A model generated the notes under the pieces. The model worked only from the letters and a program-made list of their open reading frames with translations. It was not told the origin of the DNA and ran no database searches. The position numbers and the translations under genes were made by a program. Positions 12,589 through 22,975 of a DNA stretch of 64,000 bases are shown in pieces. This DNA is from Rhynchospora pubera (Eukaryota; Streptophyta; Magnoliopsida; Poales; Cyperaceae). How positions within the stretch are numbered: position 1 is the stretch's first letter; each line of letters opens with the position of its first letter. Location of the stretch: contig CM051460.1 of NCBI GenBank assembly GCA_028095005.1, positions 23,173,501 through 23,237,500 of the forward strand, given 5' to 3'.

Positions 12589-13752
12589 TCAAAATTCTTC
12601 TCCATGTAAGCAACAAGAACATTCGCCACTCACATACGATACACCATAACACATAAGAAACCAGAATCGTGTGGTGCAATCCACAAAAAGGTAATCTCGC
12701 ACATAGATCTTTTGTTTGATGAAAAACAACACAAACTGAGTATTGCAACCGTTCAAGAATGTAAAATATCTTGCATTTGTTGGCATGAGACTCGATTGCA
12801 AGAACGGATCACTATATTCTGAACTCATGATTTTGTTGTTATTTAAATGCAAAGTTTCCAACTCAAACAATTCAGTCATTGTTACCAAAGAATTACTCTC
12901 CAAGTTTGAACTCTTTGCAAAGCCAGTAGGAGAGGTTGATGACACCGATAAGTCATCAACAACTTCTTCATCAATGAATATTGGACTATCAAAAATATTC
13001 ACTTTTGTCTCAGTTTCATCCATCACAATAAACACATCATCCTCATCATCGGGATACTTATCAAAAATTGGTGGAGAATCAAATGATATGCTTTCATGCA
13101 CAACTCTTTCAGAAATTTGAAAGATATTATCATTTCTCAATTGAATGCTTTTAGCTATGACCCATTGGAAACAAGTGCTCTTTTGGGTGGGGAGTCGATG
13201 TCGAGCCACTTCAACACAAGACATCAATGTTGTCTTGCTGTCGTGGAAGGAGTTGCTCTCTTCATATTTACCACTATCATCAGGGTCAGCTGAAACACGA
13301 TTCAATGTATCGTATTTTGTTCCAGAGTCCCGCACATGAACAAAATGGTTGTTTCTCTGCTGGAGGTGAGGTGGTAGAGAAACATTGTCGCTGGAGATGA
13401 ATTGTTGTCGGTTGTGAGAAGAAAAGTCGATGTAACTCGATGAATCGTGCCTCGGTCGGCGATCTCGATTCACACGAGTGTTACTTGTGGAAGAACCGTG
13501 CCTCGGTCGGCGATCTCGATTCTCACAATTGCTACTAGTGGAAGATTCGTGCCTCGGTCGGCGATCTCGATTCTCACAAGTTGTGCTTCTTAAAAGGCCA
13601 TGCCTCATTCGGCGGTCTTGGCTTCGATTAGCCTCCAATTGCGCAACACGCTCATGGAGTTGTTGTATAAGCTGTCTCAGCTCTCGCATCTTCGTAATAC
13701 ATTGATCTTCGCCTCCATGGTGGATGTCGTGCTGTCTACAACGATCGGCCAT
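12589..13752 (-). CDS. gag-like protein of the nested LTR element
   Basis: 387 codons from an ATG (13752) 14 nt after the primer site; an open frame continues upstream into the LTR, but this ATG is the natural start. Residues 1-45 (MADRCRQHD..., then MRELRQLIQQLHERVAQLEA) form a short coiled coil like the N terminus of plant Ty3/gypsy Gag. It is followed by a tandem 17-18-residue repeat with core ENRDRRPRH(E/G/D)SS, present about four times, then low-complexity acidic and serine-rich sequence. There is no CCHC knuckle or capsid core that I can see, so it is truncated or novel relative to standard Gag. The C-terminal 50 residues are hydrophobic and may be read-through of remnant pol sequence. 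It may encode a packaging-competent peptide or nothing functional. Confidence 0.55.
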   Translation of the reverse strand: MADRCRQHDIHHGGEDQCITKMRELRQLIQQLHERVAQLEANRSQDRRMRHGLLRSTTCENRDRRPRHESSTSSNCENRDRRPRHGSSTSNTRVNRDRRPRHDSSSYIDFSSHNRQQFISSDNVSLPPHLQQRNNHFVHVRDSGTKYDTLNRVSADPDDSGKYEESNSFHDSKTTLMSCVEVARHRLPTQKSTCFQWVIAKSIQLRNDNIFQISERVVHESISFDSPPIFDKYPDDEDDVFIVMDETETKVNIFDSPIFIDEEVVDDLSVSSTSPTGFAKSSNLESNSLVTMTELFELETLHLNNNKIMSSEYSDPFLQSSLMPTNARYFTFLNGCNTQFVLFFIKQKIYVRDYLFVDCTTRFWFLMCYGVSYVSGECSCCLHGEEF

Positions 13753-13765
13753 CAAACCTGAAAAA

Positions 13766-13777
13766 GCTCTGATACCA
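13766..13777 (-). other. Primer-binding site for initiator tRNA-Met
   Basis: Minus-strand TGGTATCAGAGC, the perfect 12-base complement of the plant initiator tRNA-Met 3' end, two bases inside the 5' LTR. It fixes the orientation of the element. Confidence 0.93.
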
Positions 13778-13779
13778 AA

Positions 13780-14197
13780 TGATGCCGTTCGGATCGGGAG
13801 ACTTAGAGAAACCAGCAAGTTTAACGATACATCACTAGAAGAGGAGTAAGAACTCGACCCAACAGTGGATGAAAGAGGAGATAATCTCAACTCACAAGCA
13901 AAATTCGTAATAATTCAATAATCTGTCTATTACATCATCATCTTTAGCTTATAAAGCAATCTATTACATTTAAAACTCACTACCCATTAATACATAATCT
14001 CAACCACTTTTTCTAACACCAAAACACATTAAATAAACTCTTAGAAGACCACAAAGATAGCACAAATTATCATAACAGATTATTAACTCACTTTTGACTA
14101 ATTAAAACTCAAAATAACTACTTATTAATAACTTTTGACTGCTCCTTTGATTGGATGAAGTGGCTCAGATAATTAGTCGGTATCTTGATCGGTGTCA
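13780..14197 (-). repeat. 5' LTR of the nested retrotransposon
   Basis: 418 bp copy adjoining the primer-binding site at 13766-13777. Differences from the other LTR are a few substitutions and a one-base length change. Confidence 0.92.
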
Positions 14198-15924
14198 CCA
14201 TTTGGGCTAGGGATACGTCCCTTGTGTCGCCCAAGTTAGGAGGTGTCCTTGTGCCACCCAACCGATTGGTTTAGGGGACTTGAGTGAGTTTTGATGATAT
14301 ACTTGTGTGAATTGACATAGTTTTGCTATATCAACTAATTATAGAGAAGCGTGTCGTTAAATAATCGATTACTGAGTTTGTTTCTTTATGTTTGCGACGT
14401 AGGTTGACGGGCCATCAGATGGATGCAGAAGATACCTCCTCACCGTCGAGCCCCGTGTGTCGTCGCGGAGCGTGATAGAATACCTGGTGTGCTTTATGGT
14501 TTTTCTTATTTTTGTTATCTTATCAGACAAAATAACCAAGCCATCTTGCATTATGAGATTTAATATATGGCATCCACACCTCAAATGAAAAATGGCAACA
14601 TTTGCAGGAAGCACACTTTTCATTGGGGTTATGCTCATTAGTTCCTTTACACACATCATTGGCAGATAAATTATTCAAGACAAGACATAATATTCTCTTA
14701 TCCAAGTTTCAATCAACTAATTTTTCATAAATGGCCTGAGTAATATGCCTACCAGTATGGAAAGATGACAAGGCTGTGAAGCTTAAAATTTTTTCTCTCA
14801 GTACCCAATTATCATCTATATAATGACATGTAAAAGACATGAAACCGTTTCTTTGCTTTTGCTACTCCATAAATTGCTAGTGAAGCTCAACCCTTACCCA
14901 ACAATTCAACTCTCTCTTCTTCATAAATTTTCATACAATCAATTCTAACGATAGTTCTTGATGGTAATTAAAAGGTAGGATATAAATCACTTAAGAATAC
15001 CTTCAAGAAGTGGTGATTTGCACAACGGTAAGGATACTCATATTTAAATAACACACGTGACAAAACTCCCAAGAAACAATAGTTGGATGACCAACTAATA
15101 ATTGAAACATATCAAAGTTAGAATAGGAAATCAATGTCATCATAAAGAATAACTTATTAAAGTTTAGCTATTACCATCATCTCGGCCACCTTGCAATAGT
15201 TTTTGCAAAGCATCAGCCTTGTGCCTTTTCGATAGAGGCATTTTCTTACAACCAGTACCCTATTTCGATGGTTTCGCATATTGCCAGTACCCTATTGGTT
15301 ACCCATAGAATACACATGCCCACTAAAGATGCAAGTGGCAGTGTAACTACCATCCTCTAATACATCACCCCATTTGAAATGAGCCCCACATAGGAGCAAT
15401 AAGGGTTTATTTTGTCTTTCTCTTCTTAGTGGTTTGTTCAGGACGAGTTTGTGATCCTGTTTCAGCATCATTTTGCATTATTTGTATCTCTTCATGAGAT
15501 TTTTGGTGCAACCCAGGCTCCTATGCTAATATGAAGAGAACAAAAGGATATCAAGCAATTGCATTTTTAAACTTATATATAAAGCAGTTTCATTTCAATC
15601 AGTTGCCTTTCAAGCAATTGAAATATTTATCAAATAGCAACATAAAGCATTACAAGCATTAAATGCATTTCAAGTAAATACCTAGAAGTAAAGTCGCAGA
15701 AAAACAAACCATGTTGTTATTTGATAAATTAATTGGCTTGTTTGGTTAAAGCATTAAAGCATTAAATACATTTCTAATAAATTAGATCATTGTTTCAAGC
15801 ATGAAATGCATATCTCATCAATTAGATTATTGTTTCAAGCATTAAAGGCTTTATAGCTTTTATTGAATAAAGAAAAGTCGTAGAAAAAGAAATCATGTTG
15901 TTATCTAGTAAATTAATGACTTAA

Positions 15925-16880
15925 TTTTTTGTATGCCCTCCAACTCTTTTCTATTTGTTTATTTTTCCCTATAGTCTTGTGTATTTCTTATTTGCCACTA
16001 AATTCTTCTAAATGATTTCTTATTTGCCCTTCAAATTAACCATATAGAATTAACTATGGTTATCTTATAAGTAGACTGAAAATTAATTCCGCATTAAATT
16101 AAAATGACAGAAATACCTAGACTATTTTTTGCTTTCCCTCATTTTCCCTTCCTTGCTCCAGGACATTCTATACTAAACAATAGTTCAGCAACCTCATTTC
16201 CGTTAGTCCAAAATGGCCTGTTACATACATCATATTCTAAATTGACCCAGAGAGCCGGACTGACAAAATTTTATAAAACTAGTACATTCATTCGTACCAT
16301 TCATCTCGTTACACTAGTACACCATCCGTACCAGCAACCTGTTGCAGGCTTGCAGCCACCTATCTTATTCATTTTATTGATTGTTGATGCCTTGATGGGA
16401 GCAAGCAAAAACTGAAAAATGAAGTAGACATACCTCAAAACAAGCAAGACAAAAAAAAAAGTAATTTGCCTTGTTCACATTTTAGGAAAGGAATGTCTCG
16501 TTTTTTATTTTTTTCAGAACAACAATGTAAAAATGCATATTCAGAAATTGACAACAGAGTTAAACGACAGATGCGCTGGAGGAGCTTAAAGGTTTTAGAA
16601 ATATTGCAACAACAGGGTGGTTACAATGGGAAATAAGAAAGGACCTTTGCTATGATTTCTAAGGAAGGCAAAACGAAAATGGTCAGGGGTATAACTGTCC
16701 TTTTAATTTAATTCGGAATTAATTTTCAGTTTTTCTATAAAATAATCATAGTTAATTCTATATGGTTAAGTTGAAGGGCAAATAAGAAATCATTTAGAAA
16801 AATTTAGTGGCAAATAAGAAATACACAAGAGTAGAGGAAGAAATAAACAAATAGAAAAGAGTTGAAGGGCATACAAAAAA
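15925..16880. mobile_element. TIR element with about 175-bp inverted repeats and TTAA flanks
   Basis: Left TIR (15925-about 16095) and right TIR (about 16705-16880) begin TTTTTTGTATGCCC and are about 90% alike over about 175 bp. Both ends abut TTAA (15921-15924 and 16881-16884). The 600-bp centre has a 103-codon ORF (16104-16415) without recognisable domain. Long TIRs suggest a MULE or Pack-MULE, but I see no 9-bp duplication; TTAA on both sides would suit a TTAA-specific element. In AT-rich DNA TTAA can also be chance. Confidence 0.7.
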
Positions 16881-17050
16881 TTAAATTGGTTTTAAGCATT
16901 AAAAAAAGTTTTCAAGTATTAAAGGTTTTAAGCATTAAAGCAAATATCAAGCATGAAAGATTTCAAGCATTAAAGGTTTTCATACATTAAAGCAGATATC
17001 ATTAAATCATTTCAAGTAGATACTAGCATTAAAGTAGTTTAATCATTATA

Positions 17051-17271
17051 GGGTGTGTTTGGATGAGCATGGAATAAGAAATAAGAATAAGAAATTTCGG
17101 TATGCGTGCTTATCCAAATTCCTTATTCTTATACCATGGTTTTGTTAGTATAGGAATAAGGGCCCAAATTCCTTATTCTTGTGTTGTTTGGGTTGTACAA
17201 GAATAAGAATAAGCACGCATACCGAAATTTCTTATTCTTATTCCTTATTCCATGCTCATCCAAACACATCC
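17051..17271. mobile_element. Tourist-like MITE (near-perfect long hairpin)
   Basis: 221 bp that fold on themselves: GGGTGTGTTTGGATGAGC at the left matches the inverted right end, and pairing continues through GGAATAAGAAATAAG for some 60 bp. The GTGTTTGGAT terminal motif is typical of Harbinger/Tourist-type MITEs. The 3-bp duplication (ATA versus TAA) is not clean. A related end is at 63879. Confidence 0.75.
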
Positions 17272-17456
17272 TAAAATATTAAATGCATTTCAAGAGATAC
17301 AAGCATTAAATGCATTTCAAGCAGATAAATTGTATTAAAGCAGTTCAATCAATAATTCCACAACCATTTCATTATCTCAACCTCAAATAGCATTATAGCA
17401 ACATGATTAAATAAGGACAAAGTTTAAAGTTCATACTCGTTACTTGAAATGTTAGG

Positions 17457-17872
17457 GAAAAAGTTTAATATGCACCATAGTGCATAGGGTTTTCTATGCA
17501 CCGCAGATTTTTTTCGAGGGTATTCTTGTAAATTGATAAATCTAATTCAACCAATCTAATCTACATATTGAAATCTCATAACAAATAAACATTTATAATT
17601 TTTGAGATTTTATTACTTTTTTCAAATATTTTAAAACATGTCATTTTTGGAATTTGGTAAATAATAGTATAACATTCCAAAAATAACATGTTTTAAAAAA
17701 TTCGAAAAAATATTAATAAAATCTCAAAAATTGTAAAATTTGGTTTGTTATGAGATTACAATATGTAAATTAGATTGGTTAAATTAGATTTGTCAATTTA
17801 CAAAACATACTTTTGAGAAAATCTGTGGTGCATAGAGAGTCCTATGCACTATAGTGCATATTAAACTTTCTC
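17457..17872. mobile_element. Mutator-type MITE with perfect 9-bp duplication
   Basis: 416 bp, both ends GA(A/G)AAAGTTTAATATGCAC, with the left and right arms almost fully complementary (a foldback MULE). Flanked by a perfect 9-bp direct repeat AATGTTAGG (17448-17456 and 17873-17881). No coding sequence. Confidence 0.9.
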
Positions 17873-17904
17873 AATGTTAGGCTCTACTTCTCTATGCAAC
17901 TCAG

Positions 17905-18500
17905 CACATTAGCTGCAAGCTGCAACCTCAAACGCTTCAATAAATTCAAAAATCCCAAAAAAGGAAAAAAATTTTCTGTACCCCTCGAAACTGAGGAAAT
18001 ACAGGATTTGTCCCCCGAAAATCAAAACTCCTGATTTTGCCCCTCCCCCCCCCTGAATTTCGGACACCTTCTTTATTTGCCCCTCTGACATATTTTCTAA
18101 TATAAATAAAATTAAAATAATAAAATAAAAAATTTCGGACCCTTTTATCCTTATTCGAATTTGAACTCGTTTGATCCAAACTCAACCCATTGGCTCTCTC
18201 ACGCGCATCAGAACCCTAGTTCTTTCTTCGTCTCCTCTCCTCTCGATCAAACCACCAGAAGAAAACATAATTCTCCGCCATAACTAAGTTCTTCTCCATC
18301 CCCTCTCCTCTCTTCTCCGTCCCCTCTCCTCTCGATCAAACCACCAGGAGAAAACATAACCCTCCGCCAGAACCCTAGTTCTTCTCCGTCTCCTCTCCTC
18401 TCCTCTCCTTAAATTGTGCACAAACCTCCGTCAGGCTGCTCTCTGGCACGAATTGGTGCTCTTCACTCACATGGAATCCGTTGCCGATGCACAAACCAGG
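17905..18500 (+). promoter_or_regulatory. duplicated 5' region with possible first exon
   Basis: 17930-18130 and 18190-18420 match, inverted, 26690-27080: shared blocks include ACAGGATTTGTCC, ATCAAAACTCCTGATTTTGC, CTGACATATTTT and CTCTCGATCAAACCACC. 18200-18420 is a C/T-rich leader with internal repeats of CGATCAAACCACCAG and AACCCTAGTTCTTC. An ATG at 18472 opens MESVADAQT before a good donor (CCAG/GTTCG, near 18500), then a hAT element lies at 18556. I read this as the 5' part of a gene copy truncated after exon 1; the 26-kb copy precedes the GRF-like pseudogene. Confidence 0.45.
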
Positions 18501-18555
18501 TTCGTTTTTTATCAATTTCTTTTTATTTTGTTTTGTTTTTTTAAGGTGTCGTAGG

Positions 18556-19265
18556 CAGGGATGAAAACGGATCGGATACGGAGCGGATGTTGGTCTTCCC
18601 ATATCCGCATCCGCATTTTTTTTCCGGATACGGATACGAATACGAATGCATTCGGATATGGATACGGTTCGGATATTAAACGGATACGAATACAGTTCGG
18701 ATATTATCGAATACGGAGTCGAATACGAATATATTTTGTCGGATACGGATTGCATTTTAATCTTTATTGTTTATTTATAATAGTAGTTTCTATAAATATA
18801 ATGATATTCAATATACTCATGTCTATGTTAGCACTTTATCAATATTAGAGAAAAAAAATAAATTTTAGTGTTGTTATCATTTATAATCGTCTCAATTAAT
18901 AGAAAGTAAAATTAATTTTATGTTACTAGTCTAAATAAAAATATTTATTATAAGAAAATTTATTTAATAAAAATTAAGTATTATCTATATAAAAAAAGTA
19001 TTCTCTAATATAGAGAAGTAATTATATTATATTAATCATCTTATGATGTTAAAGATACGAATAAACGGATTAATATTTATCGGATACGGATAATATCCAT
19101 GTCGGATACGGATAAAGAGCGGATATTGGTCTTCCCATATCTGCATCCATATTTGTTTGACGGATACGGATATGTTCGGATACGAATACGGTTCGGATAT
19201 TACGCGTATTTTTCGGATTCGGATACGGATCGGAGCGGATAAAATCCGCTCCGTTTTCATCCCTA
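18556..19265. mobile_element. Non-autonomous hAT element with GGATACG arrays
   Basis: 710 bp with ends CAGGGATGAAAACGG and its complement (CCGTTTTCATCCCTA), and a perfect 8-bp duplication GTCGTAGG (18548-18555 and 19266-19273). Both subterminal zones are packed with GGATACGGATACG/CGAATACG-type hexamers in opposing orientation; the centre is AT-rich. The purine-rich hexamers create spurious Arg-Ile repeat ORFs on both strands. No transposase. Confidence 0.93.
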
Positions 19266-22239
19266 GTCGTAGGACGTTGATGGATCTGCATTCTCGACAG
19301 CCAACTCATTCGGCTGTACCATCATGTCCGCTAAAACTGACCTTACGATCTGGATCCAAGGGCCTGTTAGAAAAATGCAGCGATTTGGCCCCTCTCCCCA
19401 GTACCCGCCCTGCCCGTCTCGAGTTAGGTTGAAAATCAGCGATTTCGCCTCTCCGTCGACTTCTCGCCAAAAACATAGCTATTTCGCTTGTCTGATCAAG
19501 TCTGCCTCTCGATCTTCTTCTCTTGAACGGAAGGTAAATCACGTCGCCTCTCAATCGTAGGTGCAGTCTGAGAGACGACTGAGGTTCTCCACCTTTAAAG
19601 GTAAATCAATCACCTCTCAAACTCTGTGTTTCCTATAAATTGGTAAAATTCACTAGTAATGCACAAATCTGATCTCCCATTTGTTCAAATTCTAGTTTGT
19701 TCAAACTCTGTGTTGCCTATCAATTGTTCAAATTCTGTATTGTCACTCAATTGTAGGCTGAGTAATGCACAAATTCCAATGTCAATGTGATAAAAAAAGA
19801 TACATGTTAATAAGGAATCAATACTGGCCATCGAATACCAGTAATCAATGCAGAAAATGCCAGTAGATTGTTTTGACAAAAAAGTGAAATTTAGTTCACA
19901 CTCTTTCCCATCTGCAATTTAATTCACTTTTCCATCAACTCCTCTAATCTTTCTTTGCATCCAATAGATTGGTCAGCATATTGATTGCATTTGTTGGCTA
20001 GGCAAGGTGACAATTTATCGTGCATCCTTCACAGGCTCACCAACCATTTGTTTACTCAATTTTCTTTCTTGCACATCTAGTACAGAAAGATTTCAAGCCT
20101 TAGACATAATCGACCTTTTCCAAAGAAGGTAATTTGATTTGTCATTCGACTGCCTCCGACTTTCTCTCCAATTCTTCCTTTTTTATTAACGCACGGTTGC
20201 CTATTCATTATTAGTTCTGTGCAGTGAAAAATGACCTTTTAAGATAATTTCCTTTTTTTTTTCTCTCTCTCAAAAGTTTCCTGCATTGAGAACAAAAGAT
20301 GAAAATAAAGTTTCTCTTAAAAGTTTTTTAGCATTAGAACAATACTATATGCTCTTTGTATTTTTTCTCAGTATGAAATTTATTGGTTACTGATTAACAT
20401 CTCTTTCAATGCCTATGTACTCAAATGCTCATATTTAACATCGAAAAATAAAATTTATATACTTCTCTGATTTTGCTTCATGTTATCACCGTAGTTTAGA
20501 CCATATTTTATCTTCGTGTAAATTTTTTTTTTGTTTGAAGGTGTGCCAGAGATGCCATCCCTTCATGCACCAGGGAAACCAGTCAGAGAATGCAATCCAT
20601 TAAGAACTCTTTATATTATCCAAATCTTATCGAGTGAAATGCAATTTGAAGCAATTTGGAGTAATGAGTAAGAACAAGATATAACGGAGTAGCATCTTGG
20701 ATGCTCTGGTGACCTAGAAGATATACAGTATAACTTAACATCAATTCCTTTTGTTGGCACCATTTTGTAATTGATAGTGGCCAAGTATAGTTTTTGGCAA
20801 TATTTTGTAAATCAAAATAGTTATAGCTTTTGTGTGTTGAAATATAGCAATTTTTATGACTAGAGGGCTGAAGTGAAAAAGACATTGTAAATGGGTGTTA
20901 TAGCTTTTGGGTGTTGGATTGATACTAGTATATTTGAGACTATAGTATGGGTTGTTCTATGATAAATATAAATAGCAATTTCTATGACTTGATTGTATAC
21001 TTCTCTGATTTTGTACTTATCTAATTGTTGCATTATATACTTCTCTAGTCATACTCCTCTCCAAGAGGAGAACAAGCTGAAATTTGCATATATTTATTGG
21101 CTATAGTTTGATTTGCGTTAAATTAATTAAAAGTTTGCAAACTGTCAAGGGTATTTATGGAAAAACGAAAAGAAAATGATAAGTTTGTAAATTGTCAAGG
21201 AGCCTTGCTGTCTCAAGAGACCTTGTCTGATATTGTGTACATGTTGCATAAACTGGATTGGATGGTACACATGTACACTGTAATTGGAAGTTTTGTGCAT
21301 GTCTTTCTTTGCTTTTCTGTGAAGTTATGCGCATGTCTTCCATTTGGCTATATAATTCAGTGAAGTTTGACTTGAGAATTATAATTGGATGCATATAATT
21401 TAGTGAAGTTCAACACATGTAATTCAGTGCTTTATGTACCAGATTTTTAATTGGCAACATGTATAGTGTGAAACATGCATAGAAACATATACCAGATTTT
21501 CCGGTACCGGATTTTGTGCATGTATAAAAGTGTACATATTACTAAAGTGTAGAAACATATATTATTAGAAGTCATATTACATGCGCAGAAACATATTTCA
21601 ATAAAGCTCATATACACACAAAATATTTAGACAAATCAAGGTAATAACATTCCAAATATTTTTTAGTTACTGGCATAACCAGTAAACTAGTAACATATCC
21701 GGCCATTATTTCCATCATTTTTCCTATTGGCATCTCATCATGTAGAAGTCTTCCATTATCTTCAACCTTTGCACACGAATATCTAGGCGTGTGCTTGATG
21801 ATATAGTCCACTCCTCCAAAAGCACGCCAGTAAGATGCCTACTGAAATGAATTACATCTCCACTCGAAGTCAACATTTCTTGTCAAATTCAGATCTTTGT
21901 TAGTACAAATCTCAATCAGAAAAGAAAAAAAAGTAACTAGGGAACATTGTTTATACCATATTCTCTCCAACGATGAATTGGTTCATACAAATAATAGTCA
22001 CATATTTTTGAATGATGAATTGGTCAATTTCAGAAAAAGTTGGGTGCTCAATCAAGCGCAAATCCATAATGCCTTTTATGGTATTAAAAAGTAATAATTA
22101 ATTAAGAATATCCTCTAAAACTAATTGCTTATAATCCCCAAGATCCGTTCTATACTGGAAAATTGGCAAAAAAAATTAGCAGCAAACAGTAATTGAACAA
22201 ATTGGCAAGATAGTACCTGTCTGATTTGATAAACTTTCT

Positions 22240-22500
22240 GTGACAGTCCGAAATCTCTCGTCAAGTAGGGTTGCTAAGGAGACGAGGAGGTGTGGAGAGA
22301 GCCTTGCTGAGAGGCGAGGTCAGAGTTGCGAGGTGCGAAGAAAACAAGGTATGAGACAAATAGTGAAAGGTTGTACATACCTCAGCCAAGGCATGAGCGG
22401 CCAATGCGCGGAGCCTAGAGAGCATAACATTGTGAGGCGTCTTCCTTGTGGTGAAATTGTGGAGGTGATGTTTCTAGAAATTGGAAGAGAAGCAGCGTAT
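22240..22500 (-). pseudogene. captured exon-like fragment
   Basis: On the minus strand a GC-richer block reads HNFTTRKTPHNVMLSRL RALAAHALAE and ends at a canonical donor (GAG/GTATGT, about 22370). A plus-strand 87-codon ORF overlaps it but has no signature. The family is not recognised. It lies within the putative Pack-MULE and could be a mitochondrial-presequence-like exon (Arg/Ser/Ala-rich). Confidence 0.3.
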
Positions 22501-22517
22501 TAAGAAAAGAATAGAAG

Positions 22518-22727
22518 TTAAGTGAAGAAGAAGCAATAAAGAGAGAGAGAGAGAGCTGTTATTGTTGTTGTTCTTCTGAGAAAATCGAAGCCGGTGCGCC
22601 TGGGATGGAAAGTGGGATCCTGCAAGCGAGAGAACATCCACCAGTTCATGAGGAAGAAAAAGGCGAGCAAGGCGAGGAGGCTGCTTTTCTTTCTCTTGGC
22701 GGATTGGGATTGGGATTGGGATTGCAT
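22518..22727 (-). CDS. small putative membrane-anchored peptide (captured first exon?)
   Basis: 69 codons from ATG 22727. Begins with a (QS)4 repeat, then basic AKRKKSS and a hydrophobic stretch LLALLAFFFLMNWWMF (about residues 17-32), the look of a type II signal anchor, then RLQDPTFHPRRTGFDFL. The GATTGGGATTGGG repeat encodes QSQSQS. Such an N terminus suits a Golgi enzyme, but no catalytic domain follows. It sits in the right end of the Pack-MULE, so I suspect a captured exon whose frame runs into intron. Function unknown. Confidence 0.3.
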   Translation of the reverse strand: MQSQSQSQSAKRKKSSLLALLAFFFLMNWWMFSRLQDPTFHPRRTGFDFLRRTTTITALSLSLYCFFFT

Positions 22728-22975
22728 TTGCCTAGGTGAAAAACGAGACAGCGCCGATCCTGATGGAGGATTTGGTTCAGAACAGATGGAGGCGGAGGGA
22801 GAGGGATTAATTAATCGCGGGCAGCTGGGCAGGTCGTGTTTTTAGCTTTTTTTTCGTTTCGCAGCCTTAAGACCGTTGGATTAGAATATGAGGGATCTCA
22901 CGGACAGCATTAGCGGACAGGACGGTACAGCCAAATTATTCGGCTGTCGAGGATGCAGTCCGGATAGGGCTTTGA

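Larger units (their letters stand above)
12081..14197 (-). mobile_element. Complete non-autonomous Ty3/gypsy-derived LTR retrotransposon
   Basis: 2117 bp element with two LTRs (12081-12499 and 13780-14197) that both run TGAYGCC...GGTGTCA and differ at fewer than ten positions by eye. A perfect 5-bp target duplication CCATT flanks it (12076-12080 and 14198-14202). On the minus strand the initiator-tRNA-Met primer site TGGTATCAGAGC (13777-13766) follows the 5' LTR by two bases. The internal region has a gag-like ORF and, next to the 3' LTR, ACTCGAGGACGAGTTT, a sequence typical of the end of plant gypsy pol. There is no protease, RT, RNase H or integrase, so it depends on an autonomous relative. 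The young LTRs make it the latest insertion of this nest. Confidence 0.93.
11477..14477 (+). repeat. Solo Ty3/gypsy LTR (about 880 bp without its nested insert)
   Basis: Starts TATAACATC (expected TGTAACATC/TGTAACGTC, the common start of a plant gypsy LTR) and ends GCGTGATA (expected GTGACA). Flanks are GAATG (11472-11476) and GAATA (14478-14482), a 4/5 target duplication. A TATA box (CTATAAATAAAC, about 11745) and the terminal block CGTCGAGCCCCGTGTGTCG (about 14437-14455) give plus orientation. No internal region or second LTR follows, so it is a solo LTR left by recombination. It interrupts the hAT pseudogene and is itself interrupted at 12081. Confidence 0.75.
10104..15520 (-). pseudogene. 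hAT transposase pseudogene, split by a nested LTR insertion
   Basis: Decayed zf-BED/hAT transposase read on the minus strand in two blocks, 15520-14478 and 11476-10104. In order: a Lys/Arg-rich N-terminal part with WGAHFKMGD-like BED-finger remnants (about 15450-15250); a RCGCHILNLIMQDGL motif (about 14610-14530), typical of the hAT catalytic core; then, beyond the insertion, LDVQIRWN (about 11300), matching the family LDVxTRWNST signature; and the C-terminal dimerisation region SELEEYLFDA and ASESIFSTIGKTLSPRRSS (about 10570-10330). Many stops and frameshifts are present; for instance the usual Trp after DILS is TAG. An 8-bp duplication or terminal inverted repeats were not located. Confidence 0.8.
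15540..17440. repeat. degenerate AAGCATTAAA repeat field
   Basis: Words such as CAAGCATTAAA, TTAAATGCATTTCAAG and AAAGCAGTTT recur dozens of times at irregular spacing on both sides of two inserted elements (15925-16880 and 17051-17271), a decayed minisatellite-like tract. No ORF or domain lies in it. Confidence 0.6.
19286..22975. mobile_element. Probable Pack-MULE bounded by 55-bp inverted repeats
   Basis: Left end about 19286-19345 and right end about 22905-22975 are inverted copies sharing GCATYCTCGACAGCC, GGCTGTACC and TGTCCGCTAA, about 80-85% alike. The 3.6-kb interior holds leader-like and exon-like GC-rich pieces at both ends and AT-rich sequence between them, as in MULEs that carry gene fragments. 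A 9-bp duplication was not identified, so the outer limits are approximate. No transposase domain was seen. Confidence 0.5.

Noticed and set aside
18561..19309. ORFs rich in RIRIRIRI and YPYPIN-like repeats on both strands (18375-18755, 18561-18848, 19036-19309)
   Set aside because: They are translations of GGATACG hexamer arrays at the two ends of the hAT element; symmetrical on both strands and bounded by its termini.
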